Shown here piece by piece: positions 45,347 to 53,581 of a stretch of DNA of 64,000 bases; the first letter of the stretch is position 1; every line of letters starts with the position of its first letter. The position numbers and the translations under genes were made by a program. This stretch comes from WM-3-3 sp041660045 (GTDB lineage: Bacteria > Pseudomonadota > Gammaproteobacteria > Methylococcales > Methylomonadaceae). Location of the stretch: NCBI GenBank assembly GCA_041660045.1, contig JBAZXA010000008.1, positions 106,951 through 170,950 of the forward strand, in the 5' to 3' direction. Under the pieces are notes generated by a model. That model made no database searches. It was given only the letters and a program-made list of their open reading frames with translations, and was not told the origin of the DNA.

Positions 45347-46906
45347 TTAGTGCGCGGTTTGTTGTTCAAAGAAATAGCGGCCAGTCCGTAAACTGCTAGG
45401 CCCCATGCGGATGTATTTACGCATCAAATACAATTCAATCACCAATAACACGGTGTAAAAGAAAGCAAAACCGGCCAGGCTAAACCAAATTTGTTGGCTG
45501 TTGATACTAGACACGCTTAGATGTGTTGGTAAAACACCGGAAATGGTCCATGGCTGGCGGCCGAATTCTGCAACAAACCAACCGGTTTCCGCAGCTATCC
45601 AAGGTAAGGGGATACACCAAACCGCCATCTGCATTAACCAACGCTTTTGATCTGCTACACGGGTGGCGCAATAATAAAACGCCATGGCAAAGACAAATAA
45701 CAAGGTAAAACCACTCGCTACCATAATGCGGAATGTCCAAAACAAGGGCGCCACTTTAGGCACGGTATCGTCAGCAGCTTTTTGGATCATTGCCGCATCC
45801 GCATCTACGACTTTATCGGTGTATTTTTTTAACAATAAGCCATAACCTAAATCGGCTTTATTAAGCTCAAAGTGCTCACGCGTAGTGGCGCTAACATCAC
45901 CACTGCGTAATTTTTGCAAATCCGCATAGGCCAACATGCCTTGCTTGATACGTTCAACGCTGTTTTCGCGTAGCTCCTTTAATCCTATAACTTCTTCATC
46001 TATGGAACGGGTAGCAATTAAACCCAGCACAAACGGAATTTTAAGGGCGTAATCAGTATGATGGTGTTCTTGGTCGGGAAAACCAAAAACCGTAAAACTG
46101 GCGGGTGGCGGTTCGGTTTTCCATTCTGCTTCTATCGCCGCCAATTTAATTTTTTGGGTCTCACCTTCGGTATAGCCGCTTTCATCACCCAACACAATAA
46201 CCGATAAAATAGAGGCCAAACCAAAAGCTGCCGCTATAGAAAATGAGCGCCGGGCAAAACCAATATCACGCTTGTTAAGCAAATACCAAGAGCTAATGCC
46301 TAACACAAACATAGCTCCTGTGACATAGCCAGCAGCGACGGTATGGACAAATTTAACTTGGGCGACCGGATTAAAAAACACATCAGCAAAGCTGGTCATT
46401 TCCATACGTAGGGTTTCATAATTAAACTCGGCACCCACGGGGTATTGCATCCAGCCATTTGCGATCAATATCCACAAAGCTGACAAGCTAGTGCCCGCCG
46501 CCAATAACCATGTGACCAGCAAATGCTGTACCTTGCTTAATTTATCCCAGCCAAAAAAGAACAAACCCACAAAGGTTGATTCCAGAAAAAATGCCATCCA
46601 GCCTTCACTAGCCAATAAGGGGCCAAAAATATCTCCCACATAATGCGAGTAATACGCCCAATTAGTGCCAAACTGAAACTCTAAGGTTAGCCCTGTGGTT
46701 ACTCCCATGGCAAAGTTGATACCAAATAACTTACCCCAAAATTTGGTCATGTCTTTGTAAACAGTTTTGCCTGTCATTACATAGACCGACTCCATAATAC
46801 CCAGGAGAAAGGTCATCCCTAAGGTAAGGGGCACAAACAGAAAATGGTATAGCGCGGTCAAGCCAAATTGCAGCCTCGATAACATCTCAACATCATCACC
46901 GGACAT
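45347..46906 (-). CDS. cydA: Cytochrome bd ubiquinol oxidase subunit I
   Basis: A 519-residue haem-bearing subunit. The N-terminal segment LSRLQFGLTALYHFLFVPLTLGM carries the early haem d/b595-ligand histidine, and the quinol-binding Q-loop lies roughly at residues 240-380. FGRQPWTISGVLPT near residue 450 is a family signature. The long Q-loop resembles the E. coli type. The ATG has a CAGGAGT ribosome-binding site and overlaps the end of cydP by 11 bases. It transfers electrons from quinol, probably including quinol made by SQR, to oxygen. Confidence 0.95.
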   Translation of the reverse strand: MSGDDVEMLSRLQFGLTALYHFLFVPLTLGMTFLLGIMESVYVMTGKTVYKDMTKFWGKLFGINFAMGVTTGLTLEFQFGTNWAYYSHYVGDIFGPLLASEGWMAFFLESTFVGLFFFGWDKLSKVQHLLVTWLLAAGTSLSALWILIANGWMQYPVGAEFNYETLRMEMTSFADVFFNPVAQVKFVHTVAAGYVTGAMFVLGISSWYLLNKRDIGFARRSFSIAAAFGLASILSVIVLGDESGYTEGETQKIKLAAIEAEWKTEPPPASFTVFGFPDQEHHHTDYALKIPFVLGLIATRSIDEEVIGLKELRENSVERIKQGMLAYADLQKLRSGDVSATTREHFELNKADLGYGLLLKKYTDKVVDADAAMIQKAADDTVPKVAPLFWTFRIMVASGFTLLFVFAMAFYYCATRVADQKRWLMQMAVWCIPLPWIAAETGWFVAEFGRQPWTISGVLPTHLSVSSINSQQIWFSLAGFAFFYTVLLVIELYLMRKYIRMGPSSLRTGRYFFEQQTAH

Positions 46907-47141
46907 GATAAAACTCCTGGGTTAATTGTAAAAAATCACTTTTACCCTGCGGTGCCGGCATATCCGGTAATGAAAATCGCAAGGCAATATCCGGTTTGGT
47001 GACGGGTCTATCCGGCCAACGAAAAATTAAAAACCATAAGCCTAGCAATAATAAAACCTTGATCAGCAACGCTAACCCTATTTCCCAATGTAATTGGTTT
47101 GATTTGTGTATTACCGGTTTAATCTGGTTAATCTCGCGCAT
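46896..47141 (-). CDS. cydP: Putative small cytochrome oxidase subunit CydP
   Basis: An 81-residue protein with one central helix (IGLALLIKVLLLLGLWFLIFRW) followed by a short periplasmic or cytoplasmic tail. Genes of this type directly precede cydA in several Proteobacteria and are annotated as the putative small subunit CydP. A strong GAGGAGG ribosome-binding site precedes the ATG. Its end overlaps cydA, so the two are coupled. Confidence 0.75.
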   Translation of the reverse strand: MREINQIKPVIHKSNQLHWEIGLALLIKVLLLLGLWFLIFRWPDRPVTKPDIALRFSLPDMPAPQGKSDFLQLTQEFYHVR

Positions 47142-47188
47142 TTAACCTCCTCAATATTAATTAAGTCTTCTTGCATAGGCTTTGGGGC

Positions 47189-47596
47189 TTAATCTGACAC
47201 CTTACGGATAGCCAAGCTTGATAAAGCCAGCAATAAAATTGCACCGGCCACCAGCAAAATATCCAAACCATTTTGATGATGCGACTGCACATCGGCTATC
47301 AGCAATCTGGACAATGCCGTAATAGCAACAAAAATCAACGAACGCACTGGCATGGTATTTGTCTGGAAATAAATACCGACCATGGCACCTAGCTCTAAAT
47401 AGATAAACAGCAACAAAATGTCGCCAATCGTGGCATGACCTTGCAATAACATATCGTTACAAGCAATCACTGCTGACCAAACAATGCTGGCACCGATTAC
47501 AAAAAGCGCCAGATAATGGAAGAGTTCGATCAGTAAATGGCCTAAAGCGTCTGCAATAGCTTTTCCATTTTCGTGAATTTTCCTAAGTTCTTGCAT
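47189..47596 (-). CDS. psiE: PsiE-family membrane protein
   Basis: A protein of about 135 residues with four hydrophobic helices, matching phosphate-starvation-inducible PsiE (LFHYLALFVIGASIVWSAV and IFVAITALSRLLIADVQSH). The frame opens at GTG 47620; the ATG at 47596 has AGGAAA upstream and is the better start. Its biochemical role is unknown. Placement just before cydP-cydA suggests a link to respiration here. Confidence 0.82.
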   Translation of the reverse strand: MQELRKIHENGKAIADALGHLLIELFHYLALFVIGASIVWSAVIACNDMLLQGHATIGDILLLFIYLELGAMVGIYFQTNTMPVRSLIFVAITALSRLLIADVQSHHQNGLDILLVAGAILLLALSSLAIRKVSD

Positions 47597-47620
47597 AATG
47601 TTTCCTAATATTCGTTGCAC

Positions 47621-47955
47621 ACAATGGCTGATTTGTCAGCATTGATTGGTCATTAGCTACCCAGTGGTGGGTTTGCCAACTACCAATCTATACCCAAACA
47701 GCCGGATTACTGTCCGCTTAATGTCATTAACACCAAGCATCTAGCATAAATAGCCCGTTTACTTAAGGAATCCCAGATTACCCATTTCAACCAGCTCAGG
47801 ATGAACGAAACATTGGCTTTCGTCCGTAATGTGCCTGCCCAAGCTGAAATGGAATCTAATCATTTGGTATTGCCTTAATACAATACGGGATAGTAATTAT
47901 CCGCTGTTAGCGTGCGACTCTATAATTTTTGCTTGCAAGTTGCTGTGCGATGCCC
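47621..47955. other. Gap between the multicopper oxidase and psiE genes
   Basis: About 335 bases with no gene. It is the largest gap in the sulfide/bd series and may carry an internal promoter for psiE-cyd. An imperfect inverted repeat AATGGCTGA...TCAGCATT lies at 47623-47643. No terminator or clear promoter was found. Confidence 0.4.
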
Positions 47956-49740
47956 TTATTCAACTAAAAAATCACGCATCATTCCCATATCCTCATGTTC
48001 TAAGTTATGGCAATGGAACATGAATAAGCCCTTAAAATCTTGGAAAGGTTTGATTATTTTTACCCGCTCCCCAGGCATCACCAACACGGTGTCTTTCCAA
48101 GCGTTTTCGATAAAGCCATCTTTTACACTGGCATAGTGTTCAGATTCTGCATTTTGGCTGGTACGGCTCAAAACTTGAAAATACTGGCCATGTAAATGGA
48201 TAGGATGCGCCATCGACATCATCATGCCCATGCCACCACCCATCATCCCCATAGCTTCACCCGCGTCTTGCGTATTATTGGCACCGTGCCGCATACCGCC
48301 CATCATGCCCATGCCATGGCCGTTACCCGTGTCGGCATCCTGTCCTTGATTATGCTGCATACCGCCCATCATACCCATGCCGCCTCCCATACCATGGCCT
48401 TTGCCGTGCCCACCAGCTCCCGCGCCATGTCCCATACCGCTATGTTCATGATAAATTTCCATCAACTGTATGCTATTTAGCTTAATACGCTCGTTAGCCT
48501 GCACATCATCAAACGCGTATGGCCGGCCATTTAGCAACATTGCCATCGGCCCTTCCGATATACTGATCGGGACTGGCTTCTCTGGATTAGCCGTATCACT
48601 GAGTTGGTAATGTTGAATGTGACTTAGTTTAGGTGGCAAAACTGGGCTATCACTGACAGCTTTACTGACCCTAACGCTAAATACTGGATAATCGCTGCCT
48701 ACCGCTAAAGCCGTTGTATGCATGCCCCCCATCCGTTCAGCCATTCCGGGTAACACACCCGAAAAAGAACGGCTACGCATCACTAACTGTGAGCCAACTT
48801 TACGCCCGCTAAAATCTGCCCAGATATCCAAGCGTTCACCGGGTGCCAACATCACGTAGGCTTTGTTGACCGGTTTCTCCAATAAACCACCATCCGTACC
48901 AATAACAGTAATCGGGGTATTGTCGTCCCAAGCCAGTTTGTAAATGCGCGCCGTTGAGCCGTTGAGGACACGGAAACGATAAGCCCGACTAGCGACATCA
49001 AGATTAAAATCAGGTCTGCCATTGATTAAAACCCGGTCGCCATAAAAACCCATCATGCGGTCGTGCCGATGACGGACATAAACAAGCTGGTTATCCTGAT
49101 CAAATAACCGGTCTTGAATCACAATAGGTATTTCGTATTCACCGCTAGGTAACTCCAAGCGCTGTTCTTCTGCATCATTGACTAAAATAGCACCGGCTAA
49201 ACCATGGTAAACTTGACTAGCCGTAGTATTGTGCGGATGCGGATGGTAAATGTTCATACTGGCACGGTTGAGCATTTCAAATTCATAAACAAAGGTTTCC
49301 CCTTTGTCTATCACATAGCGTGGATGGCCATCCATTTCAGCAGGCACATGCAAGCCATGCCAATGGGTAATTGATGGCTGTTCCAGTAGATTAGTGAGAT
49401 TAATCCGGATTTTTTGACCTTGTTTAAAGCGCATTACCGGACCCAAGTAAGAACCTGGCAATTCCGTTAAAGTATCGTCTGGCCCCTTGACCAGTTTGGC
49501 AATATACTGCAGCACTTTTGTCAGCTGCCCGGGCAAAATGGCCATAGACGAGGGTTTGCAAATCAAATTTAGTTCTACATCAGGTTTAAAATTTGGTGAT
49601 GCTTTAAGGGCTGCCAGTTTTGGCATTGCTGCCATACCTTCCATAGCGGGTAACCACGCTGGCAAACTTGCCCCAGCTAATAGACCAAAACCACTTTGCA
49701 CTAAAAAGCGCCGACGCGACATCTCATTTACTATAGCCAT
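47956..49740 (-). CDS. Tat-exported multicopper oxidase (CueO/CopA-like) with Met/Gly/His-rich insert
   Basis: A 594-residue periplasmic cupredoxin oxidase. The N-terminus has a twin-arginine motif (MSRRRFLVQ). The copper motifs HWHGLHVP, HPHPHN, HPIHLHGQYF and HCHNLEHEDMGMM are all present, giving type 1 and trinuclear sites. Between residues of about 425 and 515 lies a low-complexity insert rich in Met, Gly and His, similar to the methionine-rich insert of CueO that binds Cu(I). It probably oxidises Cu(I) or another substrate. It lies between the TauE gene and psiE. Copper chemistry next to sulfide metabolism is functionally sensible because the two react. Confidence 0.88.
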   Translation of the reverse strand: MAIVNEMSRRRFLVQSGFGLLAGASLPAWLPAMEGMAAMPKLAALKASPNFKPDVELNLICKPSSMAILPGQLTKVLQYIAKLVKGPDDTLTELPGSYLGPVMRFKQGQKIRINLTNLLEQPSITHWHGLHVPAEMDGHPRYVIDKGETFVYEFEMLNRASMNIYHPHPHNTTASQVYHGLAGAILVNDAEEQRLELPSGEYEIPIVIQDRLFDQDNQLVYVRHRHDRMMGFYGDRVLINGRPDFNLDVASRAYRFRVLNGSTARIYKLAWDDNTPITVIGTDGGLLEKPVNKAYVMLAPGERLDIWADFSGRKVGSQLVMRSRSFSGVLPGMAERMGGMHTTALAVGSDYPVFSVRVSKAVSDSPVLPPKLSHIQHYQLSDTANPEKPVPISISEGPMAMLLNGRPYAFDDVQANERIKLNSIQLMEIYHEHSGMGHGAGAGGHGKGHGMGGGMGMMGGMQHNQGQDADTGNGHGMGMMGGMRHGANNTQDAGEAMGMMGGGMGMMMSMAHPIHLHGQYFQVLSRTSQNAESEHYASVKDGFIENAWKDTVLVMPGERVKIIKPFQDFKGLFMFHCHNLEHEDMGMMRDFLVE

Positions 49741-49826
49741 TTCACTTCCTCAATAAGTTTATTTATTATTTTTTCGGCGTCTTACTAGCGCCGATTTAAT
49801 TTTAAAACACTAACGCTTTAAATACG

Positions 49827-50726
49827 CTACTTATCATGCAAATTACCGTGATGAATACGACTACCGATAAAAATTAAACCCGACATTGCCAGCAAGCCTA
49901 TTAATATGTGGCTAAGGTTATGCTCGCCAGATAATTGAGCTTTAAGCGTAGCCCAGAGCGCTATGGAAACCGCATTAAACAACACGTAAACCGCCACTAA
50001 AATGACAAACCAACCAAAACCTTTCCTAAGCAAAGCCGGGCTTAAGTGACGTGAAAGCACACTACCTAGCAAACTGCCTAACACCGTGCAAGCCGTCACA
50101 ATCAAGGTAAACTCAACATTTAATGCAACGTGGTTGCTATAACCTGACAATCCAGCTATGGCATTCATGACAATAATCATCAACGAAGTGCCTATGGCCG
50201 CAGGCATGGGTAACCCCACCAGTAAAGTTAAAACCGGCACGATCAAAAATCCCCCGCCTACGCCCACTAGCCCAGTTAAGCCACCAACAAAAAAACCATC
50301 AAATAACAAGCGCAAATAAGGTGTTTTCATCGCGCACGGGCTAATCCCGGATTCTGCCAGTACAGGGCTTTTAGTGGATTTGTTAATAACCATAGCGGCA
50401 CCGGTCAGCAAGGTCACCAAACCAAATAAAGCCATCAGCAAATCACCGGAAAAATAGCCCGCCAACAAACCACCGCAATAAGCGCCTGTCATTCCTGCTA
50501 AGCCAAAAAACAAAGCATTCTTCCAACACACATGGCCTTGTAAAGCATGCGGGATCATGGCAATCAGACTAGATACCCCCACCACCACAAACGATGTGAG
50601 AATGGCTGTTTTTGGCTCGATATGCAGCAAATAAACCAACATAGGCACGGTCAGGATTGATCCGCCGCCACCCAGCAAACCTAACAGTACACCTATACTG
50701 ACCGATAGCACTATGGTTAATAGCAT
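49827..50726 (-). CDS. tauE: TauE/SafE-family sulfite/organosulfonate exporter
   Basis: A 299-residue membrane protein with two homologous halves of hydrophobic helices. The glycine-rich motifs LLGGGGSILTVPMLVYLLH and GLVGVGGGFLIVPVL are the family hallmarks. It starts 8 bases after the persulfide dioxygenase stop. The pairing suggests export of the sulfite product. Confidence 0.88.
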   Translation of the reverse strand: MLLTIVLSVSIGVLLGLLGGGGSILTVPMLVYLLHIEPKTAILTSFVVVGVSSLIAMIPHALQGHVCWKNALFFGLAGMTGAYCGGLLAGYFSGDLLMALFGLVTLLTGAAMVINKSTKSPVLAESGISPCAMKTPYLRLLFDGFFVGGLTGLVGVGGGFLIVPVLTLLVGLPMPAAIGTSLMIIVMNAIAGLSGYSNHVALNVEFTLIVTACTVLGSLLGSVLSRHLSPALLRKGFGWFVILVAVYVLFNAVSIALWATLKAQLSGEHNLSHILIGLLAMSGLIFIGSRIHHGNLHDK

Positions 50727-50734
50727 TAACCCCC

Positions 50735-51439
50735 CTAGCCCTGTTTAGTGGCGACTTGTTGACCACAAGATTGATTGGCCGGCAGCGCGCTATCTATATA
50801 TTTGGGATAAGCCAAATCCAATTTTTGCATCATGGCAATAAATTCTTCCTTAGAGCGGGAACTGCCTAAACGCGGATTTTTACCCATTTCTTGCTTGATA
50901 GTGGAAACCGTGTTGCCGTTGTAATCATGCCCTGGATAAACCAAGGTATCCGCTGGCAAGCTAAATATTTTTTGGTAAATGCTATCGTATAGCTGCCCAG
51001 CATCACCTTGTTGAAAATCCGTGCGGCCACTGCCACCTATTAATAAGGCGTCACCGGTAAAAACCCGATCCGCCATCACATAGCTAACGCAACCACTGGT
51101 ATGGCCTGGTGTGTGGCGGACTTCAAACTCAAGATCACCGACTTGCAACAACACACCATCGGTCACCATTAAATCCGCACAAGCAGCACCAGCATCACGG
51201 TGCACCACACTTTTGCTGCCTAATGATTCGCGTAATAAGCTAGCACCGGTTATATGGTCAGCATGGACATGGGTTTCAAAAGTGTAAATCAACTTTAAGC
51301 CCAAGTTGTGCAATTCATGAATATAGTGATTTACCTCAGTAGCCACCGGATCAATCAAAACTGCACGCTGGCTGCGCGCACAGCCCAGCAAATAACTGTA
51401 AGTAGAAGTGTCTTCTTCAAAAAATTGTCTAAATATCAT
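50735..51439 (-). CDS. pdo: Persulfide dioxygenase (ETHE1/Blh-like MBL protein)
   Basis: A 234-residue non-haem iron dioxygenase that oxidises glutathione persulfide to sulfite. THVHADHITG supplies the HxHxDH motif. RHTPGHTSGCVSY and TGDALLIGGSGRTDF carry further ligands, and YPGHDYNGNTVSTI is typical of ETHE1 proteins. KNPRLG is also conserved in the family. The frame opens at GTG 51442; the ATG at 51439 has a GAGGAGCG ribosome-binding site. It is the first gene after the divergent regulatory region. Confidence 0.88.
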   Translation of the reverse strand: MIFRQFFEEDTSTYSYLLGCARSQRAVLIDPVATEVNHYIHELHNLGLKLIYTFETHVHADHITGASLLRESLGSKSVVHRDAGAACADLMVTDGVLLQVGDLEFEVRHTPGHTSGCVSYVMADRVFTGDALLIGGSGRTDFQQGDAGQLYDSIYQKIFSLPADTLVYPGHDYNGNTVSTIKQEMGKNPRLGSSRSKEEFIAMMQKLDLAYPKYIDSALPANQSCGQQVATKQG

Positions 51440-51486
51440 CACGCCGCTCCTCAGATAAAAAATCGGGTCGTTTTAATAAACTACTA

Positions 51487-51502
51487 TCATTTCTTATGCC
51501 AA
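51487..51502 (-). promoter_or_regulatory. Possible sigma-54 promoter of the sulfide operon
   Basis: On the minus strand TGGCATAAGAAATGAT resembles a -24/-12 element with GG at -24 but GA instead of GC at -12, so it is an imperfect match. Its position about 45 bases before the first gene and about 80 bases from the palindromic sites fits a sigma-54 layout. Confidence 0.3.
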
Positions 51503-51575
51503 TTATTTTTAACCCGTAAAAACAATACATATTATTGATTATATTAAAAAATATTAGTTCAACATAAAAACCCCT

Positions 51576-51632
51576 TGTTTCAATTGAAACATCATTGATA
51601 CAATTGAAACATTATGAAACATATTTGAAACC
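51576..51632. promoter_or_regulatory. Tandem TGT-N10-ACA activator sites
   Basis: A perfect 16-bp palindrome, TGTTTCAATTGAAACA (51576-51591), is followed 20 bases later by TGATACAATTGAAACA (51596-51611). A third TTGAAAC half-site begins at 51625. Spacing of 20 and 21 bases is about two helical turns, so bound proteins would line up on one face. This is the expected form of an upstream activating sequence for the adjacent sigma-54 activator. Confidence 0.65.
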
Positions 51633-51639
51633 CTACGCT

Positions 51640-53004
51640 ATGAGCCAATCCTCACCTTTTTTTAACCGCTGGCTAAGCCAGATTGGCCCAGACCAAGTTA
51701 TTAGTATCTTGACTGACCTTATCGGTACCGGGGCTGTTTTCGTGGTAGATGCCAGCGGTAAGATTTTATTCTGGAGCCGAGGTGCCGAAAATTTATTGGG
51801 TCTAAGCCCTGAAGCTGCGCTAGGACTACCTTGCACCAAAGCACTCAATTACGAAAACCAACAGGATGACCCTTGCGGCCTTGCTGAACAAGGCAGCATT
51901 AAAGCAAAAGTTGTGCGCTTAAGGGCTACTGGTGGCCGTGTCATCACTTGCTACCGCACTGCCCGTGCGTTTTTTGACGCCGATGGTAAATTTGCTGGTG
52001 CCATTGAATTTTTACAACCCCAAACCGAGGTTAGCCATTCAGCCCATCGCCTAGCCACTGTAGAGAGTTTCCATGGCATCATTACGCGTGACCCTGTCAT
52101 GCAAGATGCCATTAAAATTATCCGCAATGTTGCCGAAACCGATGCGACTGTGCTAATTCGCGGAGAATCTGGCACCGGCAAAGAACTAGTTGCCCACGCC
52201 CTGCATTTAGAAAGCCAACGCCGCGAGCAAGCTTTTTTAGCCATCAACTGTGCCGCATTAAGCCCTAGCCTGTTAGAAAGTGAACTTTTCGGCCATATCA
52301 AAGGTGCCTTTACAGGTGCCGTTAAAAACCATCAAGGTTTGTTTCAACGTGCCCACGGCGGTAGTTTATTTTTAGATGAGATCGCCGAACTGCCTTTTGA
52401 ATTACAAGCCAAACTACTACGGGCGCTGCAAGAACGCAGCTTTATACCTGTGGGTGGTGACGCCGAAATTAACATGGACGTGCGCATTATTGCCGCTACC
52501 CATAAATCCTTACGGGAAGAAGTTAAATCAGGGCATTTCCGCGAGGACTTAATGTATCGCCTGCGCGTAGTGCCCATATTTTTACCGCCACTGCGTGAAC
52601 GTCGCCAAGATATTAGCCTGCTGTTGTGGCACCACATAGAGCAACACAACTTGCGTGGCCCCAGGCAAATTAACAGCATAGCCCCGGAAGCCATGCGCCT
52701 ATTGCTAGACTATGCCTGGCCCGGCAATGTCAGAGAAATCATTAACGTTATTGAATACGCTTTTGCTGTCGGCCGTGGCAATGAATTAAGCCTGGATGAC
52801 TTACCCCCAGAGTTCCGTGAAGCACAGGCGCCTGCCAGTATACCCCCGCCAAAACATTGGGCTAAGCATGGCAACAAAACCGACGAAGCCAGCTTAATAA
52901 AAGAAACCTTACTCGCCTATAACGGCCGTTTAGACGATGCCGCCCAAGCCATCGGCATGAGCCGCGCCACTTTTTGGCGCAAACGTAAAAAATATGGCTT
53001 GTAG
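51640..53004 (+). CDS. Sigma-54-dependent transcriptional activator with PAS sensor
   Basis: A bacterial enhancer-binding protein of 454 residues. A PAS domain occupies residues 20-135, with three cysteines at 65, 79 and 104. The AAA+ domain follows with GESGTGKE (Walker A, residues 175-182) and GAFTGA (residues 222-227), the sigma-54 contact loop. A Fis-type helix-turn-helix ends the protein (GMSRATFWRKRKKYGL). The open frame extends to a TTG at 51595, but those codons are made of the palindromic operator sites, so ATG 51640 is the likely start. By position it should control the divergent sulfide operon; FisR-like sulfane-sulfur sensing through cysteines is plausible but unproven. Confidence 0.88.
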   Translation: MSQSSPFFNRWLSQIGPDQVISILTDLIGTGAVFVVDASGKILFWSRGAENLLGLSPEAALGLPCTKALNYENQQDDPCGLAEQGSIKAKVVRLRATGGRVITCYRTARAFFDADGKFAGAIEFLQPQTEVSHSAHRLATVESFHGIITRDPVMQDAIKIIRNVAETDATVLIRGESGTGKELVAHALHLESQRREQAFLAINCAALSPSLLESELFGHIKGAFTGAVKNHQGLFQRAHGGSLFLDEIAELPFELQAKLLRALQERSFIPVGGDAEINMDVRIIAATHKSLREEVKSGHFREDLMYRLRVVPIFLPPLRERRQDISLLLWHHIEQHNLRGPRQINSIAPEAMRLLLDYAWPGNVREIINVIEYAFAVGRGNELSLDDLPPEFREAQAPASIPPPKHWAKHGNKTDEASLIKETLLAYNGRLDDAAQAIGMSRATFWRKRKKYGL

Positions 53005-53336
53005 ATCCTACTATTAGAGCCACGCTTTAAATAGCGCTTCCGCTAATTAACCTGCGGTAAACCCTAGCCGGTCATGTCCACTACTACGAAATTAACCGTC
53101 AACTGTAAGCTGGATTAAAAAATGCTTCCACTTGCCTTGCCATTTACAAAAAAACCACCCAATCATAGTGTTATCGTGATTCAGCGATAGGCTATCCTGT
53201 TTGGCGTAAAAGCGATTTAGCACCTAAAACCGGTTGATTCTGCAAACGCTAAACTGCGCTTGTTTATGCTGGCATAAACCGCTTGATTAGCCCATAAGGC
53301 TGTGATAACTTTTTTTAAAATTTAAAAGGAAGCAAT
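53005..53336. other. Intergenic region after the PAS activator
   Basis: About 330 bases. No gene, terminator or repeat is convincing. It leads into an AAAAGGAAG ribosome-binding-like site for the tiny ORF at 53337. Confidence 0.35.
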
Positions 53337-53396
53337 ATGTTATACCCCTTTTTTGCAATGACTTATGCACCTCAACAAGTGCTGGCTACAGGTTAG
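53337..53396 (+). CDS. Possible 19-residue micro-ORF
   Basis: ATG at 53337 is preceded by AAAAGGAAG at good distance and encodes MLYPFFAMTYAPQQVLATG before a TAG. It ends 8 bases before the next small ORF. It may be a leader peptide or a chance ORF; only the ribosome-binding site and arrangement support it. Confidence 0.25.
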   Translation: MLYPFFAMTYAPQQVLATG

Positions 53397-53404
53397 AGCT
53401 GACT

Positions 53405-53581
53405 ATGTCCGGTAACTTTAAGTTTGGTGAGATTATCCAGCTTAGCGAAAGCCCTTTTACTTGCGCGGCATTAGTCCGTACCCCGATAGCTAAACGTCCG
53501 GCTAGGCATCTGGCGGCTATGGCTATTCCATTAATTCGCATCGTCATGACCGCGCAACACCCAGAGAATGCTCATGGATGA
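53405..53581 (+). CDS. Possible 58-residue hypothetical protein
   Basis: An ORF starting MSGNFKFGEIIQLSESPF and ending in QHPENAHG. It overlaps the start of the J-domain gene by 8 to 14 bases in another frame, an arrangement typical of coupled genes. The composition is protein-like, with a basic middle and a hydrophobic stretch (MAIPLIRIVM). I recognise no family. It could be real or a remnant. Confidence 0.35.
   Translation: MSGNFKFGEIIQLSESPFTCAALVRTPIAKRPARHLAAMAIPLIRIVMTAQHPENAHG

Noticed and set aside
48196..48480. 94-residue His-rich plus-strand frame
   Set aside because: It is the complement of the Met/Gly/His-rich insert of the multicopper oxidase and not a separate gene.
51595..51639. 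Upstream extension of the PAS activator to a TTG start
   Set aside because: Its codons consist of the palindromic operator repeats, and an ATG at 51640 follows; the extension is most likely untranslated.
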